A DNA stretch of 64,000 bases from CAYJAY01 sp964368445 (lineage in GTDB: Bacteria; Bacillota; Clostridia; Oscillospirales; Ruminococcaceae), in assembly GCA_964368445.1 (NCBI GenBank), contig CAYJAY010000007.1:1-64000 (forward strand), read 5' to 3'. The notes under the pieces were generated by a model. It ran no database searches. It was not told the DNA's origin and saw nothing but the letters and a program-made list of their open reading frames with translations. The stretch's first letter is position 1. Each line of letters opens with the position of its first letter. Position numbers and translations under genes: made by a program. Positions 16,308-24,623 of this stretch are shown here, piece after piece.

Positions 16308-16997
16308 TTACTCGGTCGTCACCTCAAGTTGTGGCGTTCTTATCGAATATAAATAATAGTTTCCGCGGTCTTGGACAAATACATATTCCATATATTTTGA
16401 GACGTTTGAGCCGGCCGAGCCGTAGGATCCTTCTCCGTCCGAAAGATAAGCGACGGTCAAGATTCTTGAGTTGGATGCACGCGTAATCTTGTCCACGCGC
16501 GCTGTGAACCCGCCCGCAAGGCTGGTTATCGGAATGTAATAGACCCCTTCCGCTTCGCTGTATTCAAACGTTACGCCAAGGTCTGTGAACGTCTTGTGTT
16601 CGATGAAATACGTCGGCCCATAAAGGCTTGCTATTTGTCGGTCGACATTTATAACGGGAAGCATAGAAAGCCCTGTTGTTTCGTCTGTCGCAATGTTCTC
16701 AATTCCAACTTCGAAAAACGCCGACCATATCGCGGCTTGGAGCAACGTGTCTTGGTTTGCCCTGTCTATGCTTGTGAACGGCGCGGGGTCAAGCGAAACA
16801 AGCGACGATATAAGTTCTTGATATTCAAGCCGTTCGTCGGTGTCGTCAAGCAAAATCGCAAACCCGTCCACGACAAGCGTCCCAAGGTATATAACCCCGA
16901 GAACGATAAACAAAGACAAGGTGTATCCAATTGCTTTTCGTTTTATTCTTTTTCGAGTTTTAGCTCGTTGTTCGTTTGTGGTTCTAGCTCTTGCCAT
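16308..16997 (-). CDS. Membrane-anchored extracellular protein, unknown function
   Basis: 229 residues. The cytoplasmic N-terminus is strongly basic (ARARTTNEQRAKTRKRIKRK) and precedes a single membrane helix (about 24-46, YTLSLFIVLGVIYLGTLVV). An extracellular alpha/beta domain follows (50-229). I recognise no family. The topology and size resemble conjugation- or division-associated accessory proteins, but nothing in the context supports either. It lies 27 nt downstream of proA on the same strand and may be co-transcribed. GAAAGGAAAG precedes the ATG. Confidence 0.65.
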   Translation of the reverse strand: MARARTTNEQRAKTRKRIKRKAIGYTLSLFIVLGVIYLGTLVVDGFAILLDDTDERLEYQELISSLVSLDPAPFTSIDRANQDTLLQAAIWSAFFEVGIENIATDETTGLSMLPVINVDRQIASLYGPTYFIEHKTFTDLGVTFEYSEAEGVYYIPITSLAGGFTARVDKITRASNSRILTVAYLSDGEGSYGSAGSNVSKYMEYVFVQDRGNYYLYSIRTPQLEVTTE

Positions 16998-17024
16998 TAA
17001 ATCTTTCCTTTCGTTGGGCTTGGT

Positions 17025-18266
17025 CTAGGTTCTTATCTGTCCGCTACCCGTTATATAAAATTTTGTGGTGGTAAGCGCCGAAAGCCCCATAGGTCCTCTT
17101 GCGTGGAGCTTGCCCGTCGAGATACCTATCTCGGCCGAAAGCCCAAACTCACCGCCGTCGGTGAACCTTGTCGAGGCGTTGAGATATACTGCGGCGGCAT
17201 CGACGTTGTCCAAAAAATATTCGCTAGATTTTATACATTCAGTAATAATCGCTTCGCTGTGTTTTGTTCCGTATTGGTTGATGTGTGAAACGGCATGTTG
17301 CACGTCGTCCACTATCTTAACCCCCAAAACATAGTCGTTAAATTCGGTGTACCAGTCCTGTTCGGTGGCAAGCCTTGAATTTTTCATAATTTCGGCTGAT
17401 TTTTCACAACAATAAAATCCACAGTCTTTTCCGAGTTTTTCGGCGACGAGGGGCAAAAACTGCTGTGCTATCTTTTGCGAAACCAAAAGTTTTTCGGCAG
17501 AGTTGCAAACCGATGGCCTAGACATCTTTGCGTTTTGAACTATTGCTAGCGCCATGTCAAAGTTTGCTTTTTCATCGACATATATGTGACAGTTGCCGGC
17601 GCCCGTTTCGATAACAGGAACTTTCGAGTTTTTAACCACCGCGTCGATAAGGCCTTTGCTTCCGCGAGGGATTAAAACATCCGCAATTCCGACAAGGCTC
17701 ATAAGTTCAGTAGCGCTTTCGCGCGTCGTGTCGGTTACAAGCATGACAATATCGGTTGAAACATGGCAGATTTCAAGCGCGTTTTTAACCGTTTCGATTA
17801 GCTTTATGTTGGAGTTAATCGCTTCTTTTCCGCCCCTTAAAATGCAAGCGTTGCCCGACTTGATAGCAAGCGCCGCCGCGTCAATAGTGACGTTGGGGCG
17901 CGATTCATATATCATAGCGACAAGCCCCAGCGGAACTCGCTTTTCAAGGATCTTTAGTCCATTAGGGCGGGTGCTTCCCGAAACCACCTCGCCTATCGGG
18001 TCGCTTGCAAGGCAAAGTTGCTCAACCGCTTTAGCAAGGTCGTGTATGCGTTTTTCGGTTAATGTAAGTCTATCTATCATCGTTTCGGATATCGAAAGGC
18101 CTTTTGCATTTTTAACATCGATTTCGTTTGCCTTTAAAATATCGCCACAGTTTTTACGAAGCTGTTGCGCAATCTCAAGCAGAATGTTGTTTTTTTGCTC
18201 GCCCGAAAGTTTCGCCGCAACGTTTTTAACTTGATTTGCCCTAACGGCTTGTTGTGTAACGGTCAT
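17025..18266 (-). CDS. proA: Glutamate-5-semialdehyde dehydrogenase (gamma-glutamyl phosphate reductase)
   Basis: 413 residues, the usual ProA length. It reduces gamma-glutamyl phosphate with NADPH to glutamate semialdehyde in proline synthesis. Conserved segments include KRVPLGLVAMIYESRPNVT, GNACILRGGKEA, IPRGSKGLI, PVIETGAGNCHIYVD and SRPSVCNSAEKLLV, which holds the catalytic Cys. DGGEFGLSAEIGISTGKLHARGPMGL is near the end. All are intact. The usual partner proB (glutamate 5-kinase) is not adjacent or elsewhere in the window. GAAAGGTT precedes the ATG. Confidence 0.97.
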   Translation of the reverse strand: MTVTQQAVRANQVKNVAAKLSGEQKNNILLEIAQQLRKNCGDILKANEIDVKNAKGLSISETMIDRLTLTEKRIHDLAKAVEQLCLASDPIGEVVSGSTRPNGLKILEKRVPLGLVAMIYESRPNVTIDAAALAIKSGNACILRGGKEAINSNIKLIETVKNALEICHVSTDIVMLVTDTTRESATELMSLVGIADVLIPRGSKGLIDAVVKNSKVPVIETGAGNCHIYVDEKANFDMALAIVQNAKMSRPSVCNSAEKLLVSQKIAQQFLPLVAEKLGKDCGFYCCEKSAEIMKNSRLATEQDWYTEFNDYVLGVKIVDDVQHAVSHINQYGTKHSEAIITECIKSSEYFLDNVDAAAVYLNASTRFTDGGEFGLSAEIGISTGKLHARGPMGLSALTTTKFYITGSGQIRT

Positions 18267-18385
18267 GTGGTTTCAACCTTTCTGTTAGATTAATTGATAA
18301 TAATTGAACAATTTGTTTTTTATACGCATCAGCGTGTCAAAAAAGCTCTCGTCAAAAATGTCTTACAAAAACATTTGGTTAAAAA

Positions 18386-19630
18386 CTATCCTTCACTACT
18401 CTCAAGATATGCCTTTTGATCTGCCGAAAGGCTGTCTATTCCAAGCCCCATCGCGTTTGCTTTCATCCAAGCTATCTCGACATCTATCTCTTTTGGAACG
18501 TTGATAACGCCTTTTGAAAGTTTACCCTCATTTTGCACAAGATAGACGGCGGAAAGCGCTTGAAGCGCAAAACTTAAATCCATTATCTCGGCGGGGTGTC
18601 CGTTGCCGGCAACGATGTTGACAAGTCGCCCGTCTGCCATAGCGTTTATAATATTTCCGTTTTTAAGTTTATATCCTTCGATAAAATGCTTTCTCTCGGT
18701 TACGCTTTGCGCAAGCTCGCGAAGATCACCCTTGTTAAACTCAACATCGAAATGTCCGGCATTTGCCACCAACACGTTGTTTTTCATCTTTTCGTAATGA
18801 CGTTTTACAATAACATCTTTACAACCTGTTACCGTGACAAAGATATCTCCAATTGCGGCGGCATCATCCATCTTCATGACTTCATACCCTTCCATAGCCG
18901 CTTCAAGCGCGCGAACAGGGTCTATCTCGGTTACGATAACGCGAGCGCCAAGGCCTTTTGCGCGAAGGGCAATTCCGCTTCCGCAAAAACCAAACCCGGC
19001 AACCACCACGACTTTACTCGCGATAATGTTGTTTGTCGCGTACATAATTCCGTCCCAAGTCGATTGTCCCGTTCCGTGACGATTGTCAAAAAGATGTTTA
19101 CAATCGGCGTCGTTAACCGCTATCATCGGGAAATCGAGTTTGTTTTCCGCCGCCCTTGCGTGTAACCTGTGGATGCCGGTCGTCGTTTCCTCCGCTCCGC
19201 CGATGACGTTAACCGCATAGTCTTTGCATTCGCCGTGGAGAAGGTTGACAAGGTCGCCGCCGTCGTCGATTACGATGTCCGGTTTAATGGCAAGCGTCTT
19301 TTTAAGGTGGTCGACATATTCCTCTTCGGTTGCGGCGTGCCACGCGTTTATCTCGATTCCAAGCTTGTCAAGGCCTGCGCACACGTCATCTTTTGTCGAA
19401 AGAACGTTGGAACCGGTCGCCGAAACTTCGGCTCCTGCCGAACGAAGCACCAACGCAAGATAGGCGGTTTTCGCCTCGAGGTGGATAGAAAGCGAGATCT
19501 TTTTTCCTTTTAACGGTTGTTCTTTAATAAACTTTTGTTCAAGCTGCGAAAGAACAGGCATAAAATCTTTAACCCATTCTATCTTTCTTATCCCTTCGTC
19601 CGCTAGTGATTTGTCACGTATTATACTCAT
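18386..19630 (-). CDS. ahcY: Adenosylhomocysteinase (S-adenosylhomocysteine hydrolase)
   Basis: 414 residues. It splits S-adenosylhomocysteine into adenosine and homocysteine using tightly bound NAD. Signatures are LSIHLEAKTAYLALVL, DDGGDLVNLLHGE and the NAD-binding AGFGFCGSGIALRAKGLGARVIVTEIDPVRALEAAM. GHFDVEFN and a C-terminal GHPAEIMDLSF segment complete the set. The short form without the extra insert of eukaryotic enzymes is seen in Clostridia, Thermotoga and archaea. AAGGAG precedes the ATG. The adenosine it produces would feed into the purine-degradative enzymes encoded further along, although the gene is not linked to them in an operon. Confidence 0.96.
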   Translation of the reverse strand: MSIIRDKSLADEGIRKIEWVKDFMPVLSQLEQKFIKEQPLKGKKISLSIHLEAKTAYLALVLRSAGAEVSATGSNVLSTKDDVCAGLDKLGIEINAWHAATEEEYVDHLKKTLAIKPDIVIDDGGDLVNLLHGECKDYAVNVIGGAEETTTGIHRLHARAAENKLDFPMIAVNDADCKHLFDNRHGTGQSTWDGIMYATNNIIASKVVVVAGFGFCGSGIALRAKGLGARVIVTEIDPVRALEAAMEGYEVMKMDDAAAIGDIFVTVTGCKDVIVKRHYEKMKNNVLVANAGHFDVEFNKGDLRELAQSVTERKHFIEGYKLKNGNIINAMADGRLVNIVAGNGHPAEIMDLSFALQALSAVYLVQNEGKLSKGVINVPKEIDVEIAWMKANAMGLGIDSLSADQKAYLESSEG

Positions 19631-19705
19631 TTTTATAGTTCTCCTTAAATTTTTTTATTGTTATGTTATTTTTTGTTGTGTACTCGGGCGACTGAGACGG
19701 CAAGA

Positions 19706-19762
19706 GCAGAGCTCTGAGCAGAGCTCTGAGCAGGGCTCTGAGCAGGGCTCTGAGCAGGGCCC
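19706..19762. repeat. 12-bp tandem repeat, about 4.7 copies
   Basis: GCAGAGCTCTGA, GCAGAGCTCTGA, GCAGGGCTCTGA, GCAGGGCTCTGA, then GCAGGGCCC. It sits in the middle of a GGCAAG...CTTGCCCTAC palindrome and looks like expansion of its loop. Confidence 0.85.
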
Positions 19763-20124
19763 TTGCCCTACGGTTTATTTTTTGTGGGTTGGTGTGGCGA
19801 CGAGGACGGAGCGACGAGAACGTCTACTGCGTAGCCGACGTCGCCCCCTATAACCGCACATTTTGTCAGCATCGGGACGACAGGGACGGGAGGATGGTAT
19901 CCTCCCCTACGTCCATCAAATGTTGCGTTATTCGAACGATGAGGACGGACGACCACAGGTCGCCCCCTACATTCCCACCATTTTATGAAACGCCAAAAAT
20001 CGAAAATCTTATTCAAATACCGCCACGAAGTGGCGTACCGACATTCCTCATTCCTCATTCCTAACTCCACATTCAAATATCGCCACGAAGTGGCGCACCG
20101 ACACTATTAACTATCAACTATCAA
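19763..20124. repeat. Repeat-rich gap (CCCTAC palindromes, R2 element)
   Basis: No gene. From left to right it has a GACGAGGACGGAGCGACGAG block that recurs at 62.99 kb, GGGAGGATGGTATCCTCCCC, and GACCACAGGTCGCCCCCTAC. The R2 unit (about 19970-20045: CCACCATTTTATGAAACGCC to CCGCCACGAAGTGGCG) recurs at 25.92 kb inverted and at 63.09 kb. It ends with CATTCCTCATTCC microsatellite. Confidence 0.7.
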
Positions 20125-20661
20125 CTAACGATTAACAAACTTCTCCGCCATAAGCACAAGTGTTTGGGTTTTGCCGTCGTGTATCTCGCCCGACATAACC
20201 ATCTTAACCGCCGTTTCGAGCGGAATCTTTTTAACCGCCAAAAATTCGTCGCTATCGAGTTGTTGTTGTCCAAAACTTAAATCGGTCGCTATATATAAAT
20301 AAAGTTTTTCGGAACAAAATCCCGGCGTTGGATACGAAACCGAAACGCGTTTTAGATTTTTTGCGACACATCCCGTTTCCTCGCGCAGTTCGCGTGCGGC
20401 GGCGGGGTCGGGCAACTCGTTCCATTCAAGTTTTCCGGCAGGCAGTTCCAACACCTTTTCGCCGTGGGGATATCGAAACTGTTCGACAAAAAACAGGTTG
20501 TTTTGGTCGTCTAGTGCCGCGACACACACGCCACCCGGATGTAAAACCACCTCGCGCTTTGCCGTTTTGCCGTCCGGCAACGTGACGGTGTCGACGTTAA
20601 CCGTTATTATCTTGCCTTTGTAAATCTCGTCTCCCGAGATCTTTTTTTCAATTAGTTCCAT
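20125..20661 (-). CDS. NUDIX hydrolase, ADP-ribose pyrophosphatase type
   Basis: 178 residues. The NUDIX box reads GKLEWNELPDPAAARELREE plus TG (about 78-99). It matches GX5EX7REUXEEXGU, with the Arg-Glu-x-x-Glu-Glu core REL-REE intact. The upstream FFVEQFRYPHGEKVLELPAG is diagnostic of the ADP-ribose pyrophosphatase (NudF/YqkG) subgroup, which hydrolyses ADP-ribose to AMP and ribose 5-phosphate. It overlaps the ackA stop by 1 nt (TAATG), so the pair is translationally coupled. Confidence 0.93.
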   Translation of the reverse strand: MELIEKKISGDEIYKGKIITVNVDTVTLPDGKTAKREVVLHPGGVCVAALDDQNNLFFVEQFRYPHGEKVLELPAGKLEWNELPDPAAARELREETGCVAKNLKRVSVSYPTPGFCSEKLYLYIATDLSFGQQQLDSDEFLAVKKIPLETAVKMVMSGEIHDGKTQTLVLMAEKFVNR

Positions 20662-21869
20662 TAATTTTCACCTTTTAAAACAATCTCTTTTGTCTGCCGT
20701 GCTATCATAATCTCTTCGTTTGTCGGGATTACGTAAGCAGAAACTTTTGAACCGGGTTTTGAAAAACGTCCCCCGTCCTTTTCGTTTGCTTGCCTGTTAA
20801 GCTCGCTGTCTATCTCGATGCCGATAAACGACAGGTTTTTCAACGCTTGATATCGAAGATATGAGAACTTTTCACCAATTCCACCCGTGAAGATAACGCT
20901 GTCGACCCCACCCATTGCGGCGGCATATGAGCCGATTAACTTTGTCAACTGATAACACATGATGTCAACCGCAAGCCGTGCGCGCGGGTTGGTGTCCATT
21001 GCGTCTTCGACGTCGCGACAGTCGGACGAGATGCCCGAAACCCCAACAAGACCGGATTTCTTGTTTAATATCTCGGTGACTTGTTCCGCCGTTATCCCCT
21101 CTTTTTTGGCTATAAAGCTGACAATTGCGGGGTCGATACTTCCGCTTCGCGTTCCCATTATGATGCCGTCGACAGGGGTAAAGCCCATCGAGTTGTCGAG
21201 GCTTTTTCCGTCCATTATAGCACAAACCGAGCTTCCTCCGCCAAGGTGACAGGTAACGAGCTTCGAACCTTTTTTCTCTTTTTTTGTTATGTCAAAATAT
21301 CTCTCGCTTACATATTCGTGGCTTATGCTGTGGAAGCCAAATTTTCTGATTCCATATTTCTCATAGTATTCGTACGGTATGCCGTAGATATATGCTTTTT
21401 CCGGCATCGTGTGGTGGAACGAGTTGTCAAACACGACACACATCGGGAAGTTTTCGCCGAAAACCTCCTGCGAAGCTTTAAGCGCCGCCACCTGCATAGG
21501 GACGTGGAGTGGAGCAAACTCGCTGTGGTCGAGAAGAATCTCTATGTTTTGTTTTGTCGCAAGTTTTCCATAGTTCCAATCTATCGGCCCAAAACTTACC
21601 CTGTGCCCCACAGCCGATATCTGTTCAATGCTTTCAATAACTTTGTGTTGTCCTTCGGTTAAAAGCTTAACGATTGCGGCAAACGCTTGGTTGTTGTTCT
21701 CAAGCTTTATATCTATAATTTCGGGCGGCTTTTCCGCTACCGTGTGTTTTATAAAACTTGCGCCGCCAATTCGTTCGGCGCCGCCCTTTGCAAGCACCTT
21801 TTCGTCTGTCATGTCGACAAGTTGATATTTTGCGCTTGTGCTCCCTGCGTTGATAACTAGAATTAACAT
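20661..21869 (-). CDS. ackA: Acetate kinase
   Basis: 402 residues. It makes ATP and acetate from acetyl phosphate, the last step of fermentative acetate production. Typical segments are LVINAGSTSAKYQL at the start, GHRVSFGP (a variant of the common GHRVVHGG), VFDNSFHHTMP, FHSISHEYVSERY and CHLGGGSSVCAI. FTPVDGIIMGTRSGSIDPAIV and FTGGIGE follow. Length and motifs are normal. The usual partner pta is not adjacent; the downstream gene is a NUDIX hydrolase. AAAGGTT precedes the ATG. Confidence 0.96.
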   Translation of the reverse strand: MLILVINAGSTSAKYQLVDMTDEKVLAKGGAERIGGASFIKHTVAEKPPEIIDIKLENNNQAFAAIVKLLTEGQHKVIESIEQISAVGHRVSFGPIDWNYGKLATKQNIEILLDHSEFAPLHVPMQVAALKASQEVFGENFPMCVVFDNSFHHTMPEKAYIYGIPYEYYEKYGIRKFGFHSISHEYVSERYFDITKKEKKGSKLVTCHLGGGSSVCAIMDGKSLDNSMGFTPVDGIIMGTRSGSIDPAIVSFIAKKEGITAEQVTEILNKKSGLVGVSGISSDCRDVEDAMDTNPRARLAVDIMCYQLTKLIGSYAAAMGGVDSVIFTGGIGEKFSYLRYQALKNLSFIGIEIDSELNRQANEKDGGRFSKPGSKVSAYVIPTNEEIMIARQTKEIVLKGEN

Positions 21870-22069
21870 AGTAAAAACCTTTTTGATAAAATTTTGTGTT
21901 TAATCGTTACCTTTTAATTTTACAATATTTATTACCGCTTTACAAACTTTTTTTAAAACAAGTGTTATTAGTATCCCCCCGACAAACAAAACGTCTTGCT
22001 AACCAAACAAAGTATATTTTAAAAAACAAAAAAATACCAAATTGTAACCATTATATTTGGCTTTTTTCA

Positions 22070-22098
22070 TTGTATTTTTAATTTAAATTATATATAAT
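22070..22098 (+). promoter_or_regulatory. Promoter of the surface-protein gene
   Basis: TTGTAT (22070-22075), 17-nt spacer, TATAAT (22093-22098), in very AT-rich DNA, about 55 nt before the GTG start. Confidence 0.6.
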
Positions 22099-22152
22099 TA
22101 CTATATATAATAAAAAATGATAGCAAAAAAATAACTCAAGCGAGGTTTAACG

Positions 22153-24192
22153 GTGAAAAGAACAATATCAATATTATCAATTATAATGCTTTTGTTGTTG
22201 GCAATGCCGACGGTTTTGGCGGCCGACTATGCCGTTGATGTCACGGTGTCACAAGGCATAGGCGGAACGGCGACAGCCAAGGCTATCGACCCAACAAGCG
22301 GAGCGATTCTCGGCGAGGGAAGCAGTTTTTCCTTTTCAACCGAGATGCCGTACAACCTAACGGTTACCGCGACACCAAGCGAAAACTATAAACTTCAATC
22401 TATTAAAAAAGACGGCATATCGCTTGCGGTTTCGGACAACATGGTTGTTTTAGAGGGTAGAACCACAAGCGAAAGCCTTGTTGTTTCGTTCGAACCCGAC
22501 ATAAAAACCTATTCTGTGACGGTTGATGTTGTCGAAACTCGCGGTTCTGTTGCGGTAAGCCCCAAAACAACCGACATATCGGTTGGCGACAAGATAGACG
22601 TTGTCGCAACGCCGATAGATGATACATATAAATTTCTTTACTGGGAAATAGCCCCCGACAGCGTTGTGGTCTCGTCCAACAACAGCGCCAACGCGTCGTT
22701 TAACATGCCCCCTGCCGACGTTACGGTGTCGGCATTTTTCGGTAAGATAGTAGACGTTTCGTTTGAACAACCGGACGGCGGAACGATACTCACAAAAGCG
22801 TTAACACTTGTCGAAGGCGAGTCGGTCTATATCGAAGCCAAAGAGCTTGACGGATATACCTTTACGGGTTGGACGGCGACAAGCGGAACGTTTGACGACC
22901 CCGACGACCTAACAACAAACTTCACTGCTAGCGATGTCGACGCAACGCTAACCGCAAACTTTGAAGAGGACGAACCTGTCGAGGAAGAGGAGCAAGAGGA
23001 GGAAGAAGAACCGGAACCTACTCCCGAACCAACCCCAGAACCGACAGAACAACCCGAAACAGACGAGCCCTCTAACGACACAACGACCGAAAATGTAGGC
23101 GGATTGTTTAACGTCCAAACAACAGTGGACGAAGGCGGAAGGGTTTCCGCAAGCCTAACGACGGTGGCGGCAGGCGCCGAAATATCGGTTCGCGCAATGC
23201 CGGACGAAGGATATGTTTTTGACCACTGGAGCGCCGACGCCGGAGAGTTTGAGAACGTCGAAGCAGAGTTCACCTCATTTAAAATGCCGTCGTCCGACGT
23301 CGTTATCGAGGCCCATTTCAAACGCGAAGCGGGCGGGATTTTATCAACCGTTTTGTTGATAATCGGCGGAATTGTTGTCGCAATTGTCGGCGGAGTTTTG
23401 ATACAATATTTCCGTCTTAAAAGCAAAGGACAGATGAGCCACGGAGGGTTCTCGGGAATTTTATACGCCGCAAGCACTATAATAAACAAGATTAAACGAA
23501 CGACCAAAAAAGGACCAACCACAAACACGAACGAAAACCTTAAGCAAAGCCCACCACCAAGACAACAAAGCAACGAAGGCGGCAAAAAGCCTTCCGGCAA
23601 ATCTTCCGGCAAATCATCTTCCGGGACGATTAACCGCCACGGCAACCAGCCCCACCCGAACGGCCCGCGTCCGCCACAACGACCCGGCGGAAATGTTGGC
23701 GCGCCAAACATGGGGCCTCGTCCGCCACAACAAAACATGCAAAATAAACAAAACATGCAAAATATGCAAAACATGTCCAAAAACCAAAATCCACAGGGCA
23801 ATAAACCGCCGTCCAACCACGCAGGACAGCGACCGCCCCAACAACCAATGCCAAACAACCTTCAAGGCCAAGGCGGATATAACGGCGCCCAAGGCAGAGC
23901 GGGAAAACCATATCCCGACCAGACGCAGGATTTTTACAACTATCAAAACTATGATAACGCATACGGCAACGAGATGTATGGTGAAGCGATGTCGGGACAC
24001 GACGAACCGACGATAGCGTATTCCCCCGAAGAACTTCAACAGCAAATGCAACAACAGCAACAGCAACAAAACAACGCTAATCCATACCAAAACGGCGACG
24101 GACAGTTTGTAAGCGACGAAGAACTTCTTTCGCGAGATGTCTCAACCGACCCGTTTTACGGAAACAAAGACCGAAATTTCTTTGATTTCTAA
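22153..24192 (+). CDS. Large surface protein with InlB-type repeats and a disordered cytoplasmic tail
   Basis: 679 residues from a GTG start (GCGAGG upstream). The signal peptide is 1-24 (ends VLAADY). Four beta-rich repeats of the divergent InlB-B/bacterial-repeat type follow (about 27-115, 120-197, 200-271, 318-390), with recurring VxATPxxxYxFxxW and SFNMPPADVxVxAxF phrases. An acidic linker (271-309, Glu/Pro/Thr-rich) separates repeats 3 and 4. One membrane helix (394-420) is followed by a 259-residue cytoplasmic tail rich in Pro, Asn, Gln and Gly. The tail contains QNMQNKQNMQNMQNM and a 12-residue Gln-dominated run, and is almost certainly disordered. There is no LPXTG motif. The repeats suggest adhesion; the long internal tail is unusual. 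Confidence 0.8.
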   Translation: MKRTISILSIIMLLLLAMPTVLAADYAVDVTVSQGIGGTATAKAIDPTSGAILGEGSSFSFSTEMPYNLTVTATPSENYKLQSIKKDGISLAVSDNMVVLEGRTTSESLVVSFEPDIKTYSVTVDVVETRGSVAVSPKTTDISVGDKIDVVATPIDDTYKFLYWEIAPDSVVVSSNNSANASFNMPPADVTVSAFFGKIVDVSFEQPDGGTILTKALTLVEGESVYIEAKELDGYTFTGWTATSGTFDDPDDLTTNFTASDVDATLTANFEEDEPVEEEEQEEEEEPEPTPEPTPEPTEQPETDEPSNDTTTENVGGLFNVQTTVDEGGRVSASLTTVAAGAEISVRAMPDEGYVFDHWSADAGEFENVEAEFTSFKMPSSDVVIEAHFKREAGGILSTVLLIIGGIVVAIVGGVLIQYFRLKSKGQMSHGGFSGILYAASTIINKIKRTTKKGPTTNTNENLKQSPPPRQQSNEGGKKPSGKSSGKSSSGTINRHGNQPHPNGPRPPQRPGGNVGAPNMGPRPPQQNMQNKQNMQNMQNMSKNQNPQGNKPPSNHAGQRPPQQPMPNNLQGQGGYNGAQGRAGKPYPDQTQDFYNYQNYDNAYGNEMYGEAMSGHDEPTIAYSPEELQQQMQQQQQQQNNANPYQNGDGQFVSDEELLSRDVSTDPFYGNKDRNFFDF

Positions 24193-24564
24193 AAAATAAA
24201 CATATTTCATATGTTTCAGACTGTCGAAAAACCCCTATTGAAAAATTGTGTTTCGTCAAAAAAACGGTTGTATACCGTTTGCACAAACATAATGTGTGGG
24301 ATGTAGGGGCGGATATCATCCGCCAGTTCAAACACAGCCTCTAATGTGCAAAAAAGCATAGAGTAAAGGTTTCATTATTGCCATTTATGCCGTTTAAATA
24401 CCGAAACAGCAGTTTATGATATAATTTGTGCAACTAATGGCGGGCGGATGGTATCCGCCCCTACCCACGATTTTGTGCAACATTTTTGAGGGTGTACCTT
24501 TTTTGACGCAGATAAAACATATTTCATATGTTTTACCTGCGTTGTCTTTAATAAAAGGCTAAAC
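24193..24564. repeat. Gap with GTAGGGG palindromes
   Basis: No gene. Two CCCTAC-family palindromes point at each other: GTAGGGGCGGATATCATCCG (24304 on) and GGGCGGATGGTATCCGCCCC (24440 on). Two short AACATATTTCATATGTTT palindromes lie near 24197-24212 and 24515-24532. Confidence 0.6.
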
Positions 24565-24611
24565 AAAACGGTCGGCTTTCTCGCCACAAAAGCGAGTTTG
24601 CCGACCGTTTT
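24565..24611 (-). terminator. Terminator after guaD
   Basis: AAAACGGTCGGC pairs with GCCGACCGTTTT, with an inner CTCGC/GCGAG stem. It lies 12 nt past the guaD stop on the minus strand. Confidence 0.8.
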
Positions 24612-24623
24612 AAATTTAATTAT

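Noticed and set aside
19768..20076. Open frames through 19.7-20.1 kb and the matching ones at 62.9-63.2 kb
   Set aside because: They lie in repeat DNA (CCCTAC palindromes, R2, ATTCCT repeats) shared between sites, not in conserved coding sequence.
22827..23858. 343-codon open frame antisense to the surface-protein gene
   Set aside because: It is a compositional shadow of the repeat-rich, GC-skewed gene on the other strand; the translated sequence is Gly/Cys/Ser-rich nonsense with no family pattern.
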